Shown piece by piece: positions 40,154-48,501 of a stretch of DNA of 64,000 nucleotides (the first letter of the stretch is position 1; each line of letters opens with the position of its first letter). The stretch comes from Pectobacterium actinidiae (lineage in GTDB: Bacteria > Pseudomonadota > Gammaproteobacteria > Enterobacterales > Enterobacteriaceae), in assembly GCF_000803315.1 (NCBI RefSeq), contig NZ_JRMH01000001.1, positions 3,410,001 through 3,474,000 on the forward strand, given 5' to 3'. The notes beneath the pieces are model-generated. The model worked only from the letters and a program-made list of their open reading frames with translations. It was not told where the DNA came from and did no database searches. A program made the position numbers and the translations under genes.

Positions 40154-40288
40154 TGCAAACCCAATCCGTCCTCCGCCATTAACCTTAAAGGCCGCTGGCT
40201 CGAAGAGTCCGGCTTTATCACCGGCATGCCCGTCACCGTCACGGTGGAAAGAGGGAGGATCATTATTGAGACGCAGATTAATTTGTAG
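40154..40288 (+). pseudogene. SymE-family remnant
   Basis: Codons for [39 protein letters not shown] and a stop; best preserved of the type-2 SymE pieces. The upstream frame is only the antisense of rhs. Confidence 0.65.
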
Positions 40289-40308
40289 CCGCTAGCCACT
40301 AATAAAAT

Positions 40309-40348
40309 AAAAAACCGGAAGGATCGGGTGATCGCTTCCGGCTTTTTC
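40309..40348. terminator. Array hairpin 3
   Basis: AAACCGGAAGGATC-GGGT-GATCGCTTCCGGCTTT, touching the stop codon of the immunity gene. Confidence 0.85.
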
Positions 40349-40749
40349 TAAACAACTCTTTTAGTTATCTCTAAATAATGATTATAAGTCTCTTTGCTAA
40401 GGAATTTCCTAGCCAAATTATAGCTAAAATCATTCCCCATCATCGCTTCAAATACACATGTATTTAATACATCACGGACATCACAATCAGAATTTAAATA
40501 AACCTCATCAATAAACAAAAAAATATTTTCTATCTCATTATCAAGAAGTTCTCTATTTTCATAAATCACTTCAACGTTGCCATAGAAATAATTTCTAGGA
40601 TCGCATTTATTTAGAAATAGGAAATTAATTAAATCAATGAAAAATGATCCAAAAGATCCATATAATAAATACACATCATCATCGTCATTAGTTTGAGAGA
40701 AAAGAGGAAATTTTTCTCTCAACATACTAATTAACTCATTCTTTTTCAT
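40348..40749 (-). CDS. Putative immunity protein
   Basis: 133 residues, acidic, AT-rich coding. Starts [21 protein letters not shown]; aromatic segment [21 protein letters not shown]-terminal [18 protein letters not shown]. The ATG overlaps the toxin stop by four bases (ATGA), identifying it as cognate immunity of the neighbouring tip. No known family assigned. Confidence 0.65.
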   Translation of the reverse strand: MKKNELISMLREKFPLFSQTNDDDDVYLLYGSFGSFFIDLINFLFLNKCDPRNYFYGNVEVIYENRELLDNEIENIFLFIDEVYLNSDCDVRDVLNTCVFEAMMGNDFSYNLARKFLSKETYNHYLEITKRVV

Positions 40750-41861
40750 AGATGTCCCAGTGCTCCCCTTAAATCATCTATCATATAATTTGCCAAGCTT
40801 CTATCTGAACCACTCAGCACTTCATTTTTATACTTTCCTGAATCACTCGCAAGATTCTTAAGCGCACCTAAATAACTTTCACCTTTATTTATATGGTCAG
40901 ACCCACCAATTAACTGCCCAGTATTTTTTGTATGTAGAATAGAAGCTGCCGTACCTCCATCAGGAACATTTGCACCAGGACGATATAATTCAGAAAACAT
41001 GCTCTTTAATTTAGGGTTATCGATAGAATCTATTATCTTCTGACGTTGCTCTGACGATATAGCATAATTTCCATCCCTAGCTTTTTTCAATATATCTCTA
41101 GACTTAGCACCTTCCTTCGGCGTCAGCCCCAGTGGATCTATCCACTCCAGCGGATTCGTTACATAACCCTGCGGCCTTATCCCTCCCGCTAAACCTATCG
41201 GGTCCGGCGACAGATACTGTCCGCTCTCCGCATCATAGTAACGATGTCGGTTGTAGTAAAGCCCCGTTTCTGCGTCGTACAATTGTCCCTGATAGCGCAG
41301 CTCGCAGTACACTTCCTCGTTTGCCGCATCCCCCAGATAGCGCCGCAGCGGAATAGGACGCCGCTCTTCGCGGTGGGCGCCCCACAGTCCCTGCTCGCCG
41401 CGCCAGCGGACTTCTCCCTCCTCGCTGCACAGCTCTCTCGCCGTTCCCGTCAGGTCAGTCACGATGTAGTGCAGTTGCGTGCTGTCGCCCAGCGCCTCTA
41501 CCTGCGCTAACGGCCGGAAGCTCCCCGGCTCGTACACCCACTGTACTTCCCGTGCCGTGCTGCCATCGGCATAGTATTGCTGCTGACCAATCAGCTGGTC
41601 ACCGTCCCACCGGTACGCCACCCGCGCTACCGCATGCGCCGACGGAACTTGTCCCTCACGCACCTTACTGACTCTGCGGCCAAACGCATCGTAACGATAC
41701 CGCCAGCGCGCCCCGTCCGGCAAACTCACCCGTACCAGACGGTCCTGCACGTCCCAGTCGAAATACGTCTCCTTCGGCCTGAACCCCGGCCGCGTTTCAC
41801 GCTTCATCGCCAGACGACCGCAGTCGTCATACCGGTACTGCGTATGGCCCCGCTCCACCAC
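40746..41861 (-). CDS. Orphan Rhs core fragment with unassigned toxin tip
   Basis: Rhs core homology starts at about 41970 ([13 protein letters not shown]) but an amber codon (41877-41879) replaces the CAG of GAGQVTA, so the readable frame restarts at a GTG ([10 protein letters not shown]). Core is intact from there to [11 protein letters not shown]. The tip (about 130 residues) begins TPKEG, a linker also found in the full-length Rhs, and contains [40 protein letters not shown] and a C-terminal [15 protein letters not shown] do not recognise its activity. Followed by an overlapping immunity gene. Confidence 0.72.
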   Translation of the reverse strand: MVERGHTQYRYDDCGRLAMKRETRPGFRPKETYFDWDVQDRLVRVSLPDGARWRYRYDAFGRRVSKVREGQVPSAHAVARVAYRWDGDQLIGQQQYYADGSTAREVQWVYEPGSFRPLAQVEALGDSTQLHYIVTDLTGTARELCSEEGEVRWRGEQGLWGAHREERRPIPLRRYLGDAANEEVYCELRYQGQLYDAETGLYYNRHRYYDAESGQYLSPDPIGLAGGIRPQGYVTNPLEWIDPLGLTPKEGAKSRDILKKARDGNYAISSEQRQKIIDSIDNPKLKSMFSELYRPGANVPDGGTAASILHTKNTGQLIGGSDHINKGESYLGALKNLASDSGKYKNEVLSGSDRSLANYMIDDLRGALGHL

Positions 41862-41969
41862 GCGACCCGCCGTTACCTAGCCTGCCCCGTTCAGCCGGAA
41901 CGCCTGTTCACCCCAGTGACTGTCGCTGATGCCCGTCAGACGGTCCAACACATCGTACTGGTAGCGGGT

Positions 41970-42253
41970 AACGAACTGGCACAGGCGGGTTTTACCGTAA
42001 CAGGCTGGTGCTGACAAGACTCGATAAGGATATCGATATCGCCGCGCTGATGGCTGAACTCGACGGCAACGAAGCGGAAGGCGCGGACTGGGTGAGTGAC
42101 AACGGCGAACTGATACTGGCGGGCGACTGGCTCACCCTGAGCGGGTTACTCGGCCAGCCGTTAATGATTGACGTGCTGCCCGGTAAAATAACCATTCGGA
42201 CAGAGGTGGGGGAATATGCTGGCGTAATACAAAAACCGCTAAAAATAAAATAG
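41970..42253 (+). pseudogene. SymE-like gene remnant, internally deleted
   Basis: Plus-strand remnant of the type-1 SymE-like gene seen in fuller form at 44387. Codons LAQAGFT fuse directly to a TACCG(T)AAC segment, deleting about 30 bases between two TACC repeats; the remaining open frame (from ATG 42008) gives [40 protein letters not shown] and PLMIDVLPGKITIRTEVG, followed by a short altered tail. No N-terminus or ribosome site. Confidence 0.6.
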
Positions 42254-42285
42254 CCGGAAGGATCTTGAGATCGCTTCCGGCTTCT
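42252..42285. terminator. Array hairpin 4
   Basis: TAGCCGGAAGGATCTTGAGATCGCTTCCGGCT; stem shared with the other copies; directly after the immunity gene stop. Confidence 0.85.
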
Positions 42286-42287
42286 TA

Positions 42288-42599
42288 TTAATTAAATTTC
42301 GGATTGAATATTTTTTGTCCTTTACATGTAGCTAATTCATTAATATTCACCCGCGTATTATCATTAATAAAAAAAACTGCATCATTGAGAGAATCAAACT
42401 CTATAATCTCTTCTCTTAGATACTCTTCGCAATTCATTTTTGATTCTAATATCTCATCCACATAAACTTTATACTTCTTTTCCCATTTTTGTATACCCAC
42501 CGATGACCAACATAATTCATCATTGATATAAAAACAAAATCTCTTACCAAGCTGAGTCCCATTTTCTATAGATTTCAATAGGTTTTCATTTATCATCAT
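42288..42599 (-). CDS. Putative immunity protein
   Basis: 103 residues, unrecognised. [39 protein letters not shown] and an acidic middle ([20 protein letters not shown]). The start overlaps the toxin stop by four bases (ATGA), so it is the cognate immunity gene by position. Confidence 0.65.
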   Translation of the reverse strand: MMINENLLKSIENGTQLGKRFCFYINDELCWSSVGIQKWEKKYKVYVDEILESKMNCEEYLREEIIEFDSLNDAVFFINDNTRVNINELATCKGQKIFNPKFN

Positions 42600-43140
42600 G
42601 CACCACCTACTATATTTATAACAACTTTAATACCATCCCTACGTTTTATATTTATATGAGGGTATCGGCCATGCTCATCATTCGGACCATGCCCTCTAAC
42701 TCTCCCTGTCGCAGGATCAATGCCATAGTCTTTATGATATGCACCACCTTGCTTGAAACGATCCATTTTCCGTTTTTTTCTCGCTCCTTGAGCATCCTGA
42801 GAACCAACACCGTTAACTTTTTGATAATCAGGAAATGCTTCACGTAGCAGTTCATCTGCTTCAGCTTTAGTCCTAACCTCAACAGTCGTGTTTTTACCAC
42901 CAGTTCTTAATGCATCTACTTTTTTCGGGCAAGCAGCTTTGGCCAACCCCAGCGGATCCCCCCACTCTAGGGGATTGTGGACGTAGGCTTGCGGTCTATT
43001 TCCGCCGTGTAAACCTATCGGGTCCGGCGACAGATACTGTCCACTCTCCGCATCATAGTAACGATGTCGGTTGTAGTAAAGTCCCGTTTCCGCATCGTAC
43101 AGTTGCCCCTGATAGCGCAGCTCGCAGTACACTTCCTCGT
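42596..43140 (-). CDS. Rhs fragment with toxin tip, 5' end cut by an IS element
   Basis: The Rhs part begins at [20 protein letters not shown] exactly at the IS border; the open frame continues into the IS up to 43294 and could start there. After [19 protein letters not shown] comes a tip of about 110 residues: [60 protein letters not shown] and [20 protein letters not shown]. The His/Asp/Asn-rich HGxxxxHGxYPHINI motif suggests a nuclease-type tip of the polymorphic toxin class, but I cannot name the family with certainty. Confidence 0.7.
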
Positions 43141-43220
43141 TGTAAGTATCCCGATAAACCAAACCATTCACTTTTAGAGATCTTCCGACATACTGATTAT
43201 GTCCCGTTGAGGAGATCGCT

Positions 43221-43487
43221 ATGCGCAAAGCCCGATTCACAGAACACCAGATTATCGCCGTGTTGAAGTCCGTTGAAGCCGGACGTACCGTCAAAGACGT
43301 CTGCCGAGAAGCGGGAATATCCGAGGCGTCTTACTACAACTGGAAAGCGAAGTTCGGCGGTATGGAAGCCTCTGATATCAAAAAGATGAAAGATCTCGAA
43401 GACGAAAACCGACGACTGAAACAGATGTTTGCCGATCTGAGTCTGGAGTGCCGCGCACTCAAAGATGTTATTGAAAAAAAGCTTTAA
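43221..43487 (+). CDS. IS3-family transposase OrfA
   Basis: 88-residue helix-turn-helix protein ([38 protein letters not shown]) with a C-terminal leucine-zipper-like helix. Its end contains the slippery heptamer A-AAA-AAG (43475-43481), so a -1 frameshift would fuse it to OrfB as OrfAB, the active transposase of this family. Confidence 0.92.
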   Translation: MRKARFTEHQIIAVLKSVEAGRTVKDVCREAGISEASYYNWKAKFGGMEASDIKKMKDLEDENRRLKQMFADLSLECRALKDVIEKKL

Positions 43488-43537
43488 AACCAGCGATAAA
43501 GCGTGAGCTCGTCAGTTACCTGACCGCGCAGTTTACG

Positions 43538-44332
43538 ATGAGCATACGCCAGGCATGCAGGACGTTATCGCTGAGCAGGACGGTGTATTTTTATCAGCCG
43601 GAAACCTGTCGTGATGAACCGGTGATCCAGGCTCTGTCGGAGGTGGCTGAACGCTATCCCCGTTACGGCTTCAAGAAGCTGTTTCAGGTGTTGCGCAGGC
43701 AAGGCAATGCCTGGAATCATAAACGTGTTCACAGGATTTACTACCTGCTTAAACTGAATTTTCGCCGTAAGGGAAAGCAACGTCTACCGGTGCGCAATCC
43801 GACTCCGTTGGCGACGCCGGAAGCACTTAACCAGAGCTGGTCGGTAGATTTTATGCATGATGCGCTGGTCTGTGGCAGACGCTTTCGGACTTTCAATGTA
43901 GTGGATGATTTTAACCGCGAGGCTCTCGCAATAGAAATCGATCTGAATATCCCGGCGCAGCGGGTGGTCAGAGTATTGGACAGGATCGTGGCAAACCGTG
44001 GTTATCCGCTGAAACTGCGGATGGACAATGGCCCGGAGTTAATCTCGCTGACGCTGGCGCAGTGGGCTGAAGAGCATGGCGTGATGCTGGAATTTATTAA
44101 ACCGGGAAAACCCACGCAGAATGCCTTCATCGAACGTTTTAACCGAACGTACCGAACAGAAATCCTGGATTTTTACCTGTTCAGGACACTGAATGAAGCG
44201 AGGGAAATCACAGAGCGCTGGCTGATGGAATACAACAGCGAGCGGCCTCATGAATCCCTGAATAACCTGACGCCGGAAGAATACCGGCTGATGGTCGAGA
44301 AACCGGAAATCTCAAAAAGTGTGTGGAACTAA
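43538..44332 (+). CDS. IS3-family transposase OrfB
   Basis: Integrase-like catalytic subunit, 264 residues from the first ATG; the frame is open back to the frameshift site in orfA. The DDE residues lie in SVDFMHDAL (Asp), LRMDNGPEL (Asp) and NAFIERFNRT (Glu), followed by YNSERPHESLNNLTP. All motifs are intact, so the element may be active. Confidence 0.92.
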   Translation: MSIRQACRTLSLSRTVYFYQPETCRDEPVIQALSEVAERYPRYGFKKLFQVLRRQGNAWNHKRVHRIYYLLKLNFRRKGKQRLPVRNPTPLATPEALNQSWSVDFMHDALVCGRRFRTFNVVDDFNREALAIEIDLNIPAQRVVRVLDRIVANRGYPLKLRMDNGPELISLTLAQWAEEHGVMLEFIKPGKPTQNAFIERFNRTYRTEILDFYLFRTLNEAREITERWLMEYNSERPHESLNNLTPEEYRLMVEKPEISKSVWN

Positions 44333-44386
44333 AAGCGGTCTACTTACAAACCGTTTTCCCGGTGGACTAAGCATGGAGGGCGCACG

Positions 44387-44730
44387 ATGAGCATCAAGAC
44401 CGCTTTCCAGAACGGGGAACAGCCCGAGCTGACGTTAACGGGCGACGAACTGGCGCAGGCGGGTTTTACCCCCGAAGCGATGTTTCGTATCCGCCTCTAC
44501 CGCAACGGGCTGATACTGACACGGCTCGATGAAGATACCGATATTGCGGCGCTGCTGGCTGAACTGGATGGCAGCGAGACAGAAGGGGCGGACTGGGTCA
44601 GTGACAACGGCGAACTGACGCTGGCAGGCGACTGCTCACCCTGAGCGGGTTACCCGGCCAGCCGTTAAGCATTGAGGTGTTGCCCGGCAGGATAACGATT
44701 CGGGCTGAGGTGGGGACTATGCTGGCGTAA
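44387..44730 (+). pseudogene. SymE-like protein gene, frameshifted near its 3' end
   Basis: Best preserved type-1 SymE-like gene. ATG behind GGAGGGCGCACG; the protein has two AbrB/SymE-like units: [20 protein letters not shown] with NGLILTRLDEDTD, and, after the acidic hinge, [18 protein letters not shown] is missing in GACTGCTCACC compared with GACTGGCTCACC of the other copies, so the frame stops at 44644 after 85 residues; without it the protein would continue to TMLA at 44730. SymE is an SOS-induced toxin in E. coli; membership here is by pattern only. Confidence 0.65.
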
Positions 44731-44750
44731 TAATACAAGCCGCTAAAAAT

Positions 44751-44789
44751 AAAAAAACCGGAAGGATCAATAGATCGCTTCCGGTTTTT
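44751..44789. terminator. Array hairpin 5
   Basis: AAAACCGGAAGGATC-AATA-GATCGCTTCCGGTTTTT. Confidence 0.85.
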
Positions 44790-44809
44790 CAAAGTCAAAT
44801 AACTTCAAT

Positions 44810-45108
44810 TCAAGATATATTCAAATAAGCATTTAACTTATTCCAAAAATCAAAGTCAAATACACTTTCTTTATTTAAACCAATTCCAATTCCAATATAA
44901 TGTGAAACATCGATATCATCAGGGTTAAATCCTATAGACATGAGTTCTATGAAAACTCCTTCATACGCCATTTCATACTCACCATGATCTAAGAAGTGAT
45001 TAACAGAGTTAGTTATTTCCTCATCAAGATTTTTCCATAAATATCAATCAGTCTTGAAATTGAGTTCTTTACTTCCATGTAAAATTTCATTTCGTCATTA
45101 ATTTTCAT
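44810..45108 (-). pseudogene. Frameshifted immunity gene
   Basis: Starts MKINDEMKFYMEVKNSISRL, then stops after an indel in an A run near 45040; in the next frame it continues DEEITNSVNHFLDHGEYEMA and YEGVFIELMSIGFNPDDIDV to a TGA. The HFLDHGEYEMAYE helix resembles MafI/CdiI-type small immunity proteins. Too broken for the six-frame view to show it as one gene. Confidence 0.65.
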
Positions 45109-45114
45109 ATCACA

Positions 45115-45285
45115 TTATGGTTTTGGGGGGGTAGGTGTAACATTGGTTGGATACGCCGTTGATATTTTTCCAGAAAGAGTCGGATGCGTTGGGGGATAGA
45201 AATCAACCCTAATTTCAATCCCATCTATCATTCCTGTCGCATACGGTAAATTCCACTTGCCTACTCCGGAAGTTGATGGTGGTTA
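45115..45285 (-). pseudogene. 3' remnant of a toxin tip
   Basis: About 55 codons in frame up to a stop 7 bases before the frameshifted immunity gene: GVGKWNLPYATGMIDGIEIR, VDFYPPTHPTLSGKISTAYP and a TPTPPKP end. The ISTAYP ending recalls the INTAYP end of the EndoU-like tip, so it may be another nuclease tip that lost its core and 5' half. Confidence 0.6.
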
Positions 45286-45391
45286 ATTATGAATATTACA
45301 TGCTACCGCCACACCCTGACATTTACCTCTCTTACCTAAACGATTCAATCATACTGATTTTTATACATTTTCATTAGTGATTTATGTAACA

Positions 45392-45502
45392 TAATCAACC
45401 TTAAAGGCTGCTGACTCGAAGAGTCGGGATTTATGGCCGCTCTCCGCGACCATTACACTGGATCGCGGCAAATTTATTATTGAGATTGAGAATAATCTTT
45501 AG
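45392..45502 (+). pseudogene. Degenerate SymE remnant
   Basis: INLKG, LEESGFM and ITLDRGKFIIEIENNL can be read on the plus strand with one stop and a frame change; same C-terminal SymE domain as the type-2 pieces, but more diverged. Confidence 0.5.
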
Positions 45503-45520
45503 CAACTATCTGTTAAATAA

Positions 45521-45558
45521 AAACCCGGAAGAACCTTGAAATCACATCCGGATTTTTC
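45521..45558. terminator. Array hairpin 6, diverged
   Basis: AAACCCGGAAG and CATCCGGATTTTT; same position after an immunity gene, but the stem has several changes relative to the other copies. Confidence 0.65.
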
Positions 45559-45668
45559 CACTTAATACTATTAAGCCCCCTTTCAATAACTATAATTAAA
45601 GTAATTATTTATACTCACCTGCATCATAGCGCCCTCCCGAAAACAACATCGAAATAAAATAACGAAAA

Positions 45669-46142
45669 CTATATTTTTACATCAAGAATAGAAATAAGAC
45701 CTGTATCTTTAATTTGCCTAGCAAAATCCAGCGGAGATCTCCCTGAGTTATTTTTATGCTCAGGAAGTGAATTGTATTTTAATAACAAAGATACAATATC
45801 ATAATCTCCTCTCGCATTAAAAACTGCAGTCCATAGAGCCTGATTACCAAATTTATCAGTTACCAAAACATCACCTTTATTCATTAGAATTCTTTCAGCA
45901 ACATCCTTCATCTTATGCTGAGCTGTATAGTGTAAAGGAGTTTGTCCCTTATCATCTTGGTGATTTACATCAATTCCTAATTCAATAAGTTTATTTACTA
46001 CGGCAACATTCCCATAAGCAATAGCTTCATGTAATAAATTTTGGCCGTACTCATTAGTTACATTCACATTCTCACTAGTAACTAGTGAGCATAACCCTTC
46101 ACTCTGACCATCTCTAACGAATTGAAAAGCATTACTAATCAT
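45669..46142 (-). CDS. Ankyrin-repeat immunity protein
   Basis: 157 residues with about four ankyrin repeats: EYGQNLLHEAIAYGNVAVVN, DDKGQTPLHYTAQHKMKDVA, FGNQALWTAVFNARGDYDIV and NNSGRSPLDFARQIKD. No signal peptide, so cytoplasmic. It starts 13 bases after the GH-E nuclease tip; ankyrin proteins are a known type of polymorphic-toxin immunity. Confidence 0.78.
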   Translation of the reverse strand: MISNAFQFVRDGQSEGLCSLVTSENVNVTNEYGQNLLHEAIAYGNVAVVNKLIELGIDVNHQDDKGQTPLHYTAQHKMKDVAERILMNKGDVLVTDKFGNQALWTAVFNARGDYDIVSLLLKYNSLPEHKNNSGRSPLDFARQIKDTGLISILDVKI

Positions 46143-46155
46143 CTTTCACCTCATG

Positions 46156-46569
46156 TTACTTATCTTCAAACATTTGGCTTCTATTTGAATAAATAGATTC
46201 AGGTTGGTAATTTTTCGGGTCTCTATACTCACTTAGAAATTTATCTTTAGATATCTTACCATCCATATAATCTTTATGTAACTTCCGGTATTCTCTCCCG
46301 CTTAAGTGCCCCATATCCCACTGCCCCGCTCTTGATTTACTTCGATCCCAAACTAATTTTTCACCTGAATTTGGATCATAGACATTACCATCTGCTTGCT
46401 TAGCTGAATTCCACACCTCATCAACCTGGCCTTTAGCATAAGATGGGCGCCTAGTTGGGTTAGAATATGATTTTGATAATTTAGCAGCATCCTGTGCTGA
46501 ATATCCTTGAGATCTATATTTTTTATACCTCTTATATCTAGCTCGACAAACAGAGCCAGCCAATCCCAA
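46156..46569 (-). CDS. GH-E-type nuclease toxin tip
   Basis: 137 residues starting at the PLGLAGSVCRAR junction of an Rhs core that is out of frame just upstream. The tip has a basic N-terminal part (RYKRYKKYRSQGYS) and the GH-E/HNH-like nuclease core WDMGHLSGREYRKLHKDYMD, KISKDKFLSEYRDPKNYQPE and SIYSNRSQMFEDK. The family usually has NRSH where this reads NRSQ (recalled consensus), so activity may be reduced. DNA cleavage is the expected role. Because of the frameshift it is an orphan tip. Confidence 0.72.
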   Translation of the reverse strand: MGLAGSVCRARYKRYKKYRSQGYSAQDAAKLSKSYSNPTRRPSYAKGQVDEVWNSAKQADGNVYDPNSGEKLVWDRSKSRAGQWDMGHLSGREYRKLHKDYMDGKISKDKFLSEYRDPKNYQPESIYSNRSQMFEDK

Positions 46570-46583
46570 TGGGTCAACCCATT

Positions 46584-47410
46584 CTAAGGGATTGTGGACG
46601 TACGCTTGGGCCGGATCCCGCCATCTAGTCCAATAGGATCTGGTGAGAGATACTGCACATTTTCAGGGTCGAAATACCGATGGCAATTATAGTAAAGCCC
46701 CGTTTCTGCGTCGTACAATTGTCCCTGATAGCGCAGTTCGCAGTACACTTCCTCGTTCGCCGCATCCCCCAGATAGCGCCGCAGCGGAATAGGACGCCGC
46801 TCTTCGCGGCGGGCGCTCCACAGCCCCTGCTCGCCGCGCCAGCGAACTTCCCCTTCCTCGCTGCACAGCTCTCTCGCCGTCCCCGTCAGGTCCGTCACGA
46901 TGTAGTGCAGTTGCGTGCTGTCGCCCTGCGCCTCTACCTGCGCTAACGGCCGGAAGCTCCCCGGTTCGTACACCCACTGCACTCCCCGTGCCGCGCTGCC
47001 ATCGGCATAGTACTGCTGCTGACCAATAAGCTGGTCACCGTCCCACCGGTACGCCACCCGCGCTACCGCCTGCGCCGACGGAATTTGTCCCTCGCGCACC
47101 TTGTTAATTCTGCGACCAAACGCATCGTAACGATACCGCCACCGTCCCCCGTCCGGCAAACTCACCCGTACCAGACGGTCCTGCACGTCCCAGTCGAAAT
47201 ACGTCTCCTTCGGCCTGAACCCCGGCCGCGTTTCCCGCTTCACCGCCAGACGCCCGCAGTCGTCATACCGGTACTGCGTATGGCCCCGCTCCACCACGCG
47301 ACCCGCCGTTACCTGGCCTGCCCCGTTCAGCCGGAACGCCTGCTCGCCCCAGTGACTGTCGCTGATGCCCGTCAGACGGTCCAGCACATCGTACTGGTAG
47401 CGGGTAACGG
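46584..47410 (-). pseudogene. Rhs core fragment, frameshifted before its tip
   Basis: Core homology starts at [20 protein letters not shown] and runs to [15 protein letters not shown], where one base is missing in CGGCCCAAGCG (near 46610) so that the frame ends in RTSTIP instead of [10 protein letters not shown]. The readable frame extends 5' to 47552, but those codons are antisense to the SymE-like remnant. Near its end, [14 protein letters not shown] differs from the [14 protein letters not shown] of all other copies, suggesting a different donor for this end. Confidence 0.78.
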
Positions 47411-47662
47411 ACTGGCACAGGCGGGCTTTACCGCAACGGACTGGTGCTGATACGACTGGATGAGGATACCGATATCGCCGCGCTGCTGGCTGAACTGGAC
47501 GGCAACGAAGCGGAAGGTGCAGACTGGGTGAGCGACAACGGTGAACTGACACTGGTGGGCGACTGGCTCACCCAAAGCGGGTTACCCGGCCAGCCGTTAA
47601 GGATTGAGGTGCTGCCCGGCAGGATAATCATTCGGGCTGAAGTGGGAATGATGCTGGCGTAA
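47411..47662 (+). pseudogene. SymE-like gene remnant, internally deleted
   Basis: Same structure as the remnant at 41970: LAQAGFT joined to TACCGCAACGG with loss of the bases between two TACC repeats; open frame from ATG 47444 gives [40 protein letters not shown] and PLRIEVLPGRIIIRAEVG. No ribosome site. Confidence 0.6.
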
Positions 47663-47685
47663 TAACACAAGTCGCTAAAAATAAT

Positions 47686-47722
47686 AAAGCCGGAAGGATC
47701 GGGTGATCGCTTCCGGCTATTT
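47686..47722. terminator. Array hairpin 7
   Basis: AAAGCCGGAAGGATC-GGGT-GATCGCTTCCGGCTATTTT, after the NADAR-family gene. Confidence 0.85.
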
Positions 47723-48162
47723 TATACCTTCAAAGCTTCTCTTGTTTCCATTAATATGATACCAAGCATATTCTTTCCGGAACCATCACCTCCGTCAGCC
47801 CAATAATTATCATTATGGGTATGCTCTACTAGCAAAGTATCTTCAGTCGATAATAATATTTCTTTAGCCTCAGTGTTTTGTTTAAATTTTTCCAAAACCG
47901 CAAAGCGCATAATATTATTCTTTACATCATCCCAATCTTTTCTTAAAGGAAGAGATCTGTCTCGACCTAATTTTGCAGCATCCATTGGAGACAAAAGATT
48001 ACGTATTTTTTCCTTTAATACTTCATCTTGAAATTTTTGAGATTGAAAATAATGTTCAACTGTAGGCCAAGTTATAGAGTCAATAATTAAATTACACTTA
48101 AAGAAATTAGAAAAAACCCCATATGGTTCATTTACTCTGTAGAAGAAAATAGCATCACTCAC
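47722..48162 (-). CDS. NADAR-family protein (YbiA-like), candidate enzymatic immunity
   Basis: 146-residue NADAR/YbiA-fold protein: FYRVNEPYGVFSNFFKCNLI, WPTVEHYFQSQKF, DAAKLGRDRSLPLRKDWDDV, LLSTEDTLLVEHTHNDNYWA and DGGDGSGKNMLGIILMETRE hold the family's signature residues (Glu of TVEHYFQ, NYWADG). NADAR enzymes act on N-glycosidic bonds; some remove ADP-ribose from guanine. Its GTG start directly follows the stop of the gene above, with AAGGA inside that gene, so it is translationally coupled to the Rhs toxin-immunity pair. Since the Rhs tip looks like an ADP-ribosyltransferase, reversal of its modification is a plausible role (inference). Confidence 0.85.
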   Translation of the reverse strand: MSDAIFFYRVNEPYGVFSNFFKCNLIIDSITWPTVEHYFQSQKFQDEVLKEKIRNLLSPMDAAKLGRDRSLPLRKDWDDVKNNIMRFAVLEKFKQNTEAKEILLSTEDTLLVEHTHNDNYWADGGDGSGKNMLGIILMETREALKV

Positions 48163-48501
48163 TTATATTATCCTTGGCCCTTTTGGTTTAATATCATCCA
48201 CTGACTCTCCAGCAATAATCAAATTGAAGCAGTGCATTATTTTCCTTGACATGCTATCTAATAAATCATTTTTATGATGATAGTTTTCGCAATCTATTCC
48301 TACAGACAACAAGTATAACTCAGATAGTATTTTTTTAGGAACTAACTCATCACTTTTAAATACCCTGGTTAATTCTTCGGCGACCGATAAAAGACCATTA
48401 AACAAATCTTCATTTATTTCACCACCCATTTTTAATGGGTAAATGAATCGACTACCAGTTTCTTTCAGCAATTCTAATGCGTTATATTTATCCACATTCA
48501 T
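48163..48501 (-). CDS. Putative immunity protein of the full-length Rhs
   Basis: 112 residues, unrecognised helical protein: [40 protein letters not shown] and [20 protein letters not shown]. Its ATG overlaps the rhs stop by four bases (ATGA), the position of the primary immunity gene. AT-rich, like the toxin tip. Confidence 0.7.
   Translation of the reverse strand: MNVDKYNALELLKETGSRFIYPLKMGGEINEDLFNGLLSVAEELTRVFKSDELVPKKILSELYLLSVGIDCENYHHKNDLLDSMSRKIMHCFNLIIAGESVDDIKPKGPRII

Larger units (their letters stand above)
43141..44348 (+). mobile_element. IS3-family insertion sequence (IS407/IS2-like)
   Basis: 1208 bases bounded by TGTAAGTA at the left and TACTTACA at the right, with two overlapping-frame ORFs of an IS3-type transposase. 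The left flank is rhs core, the right flank is the leader of a SymE-like gene, and the flanking bases (TCGT versus AACC) do not form a target duplication. So DNA next to the element was probably lost or recombined after insertion. Confidence 0.88.

Noticed and set aside
43137..44352. Target-site duplication for the IS3 element
   Set aside because: Flanking bases TCGT and AACC differ; no 3-5 base match was found with the ends as I read them.
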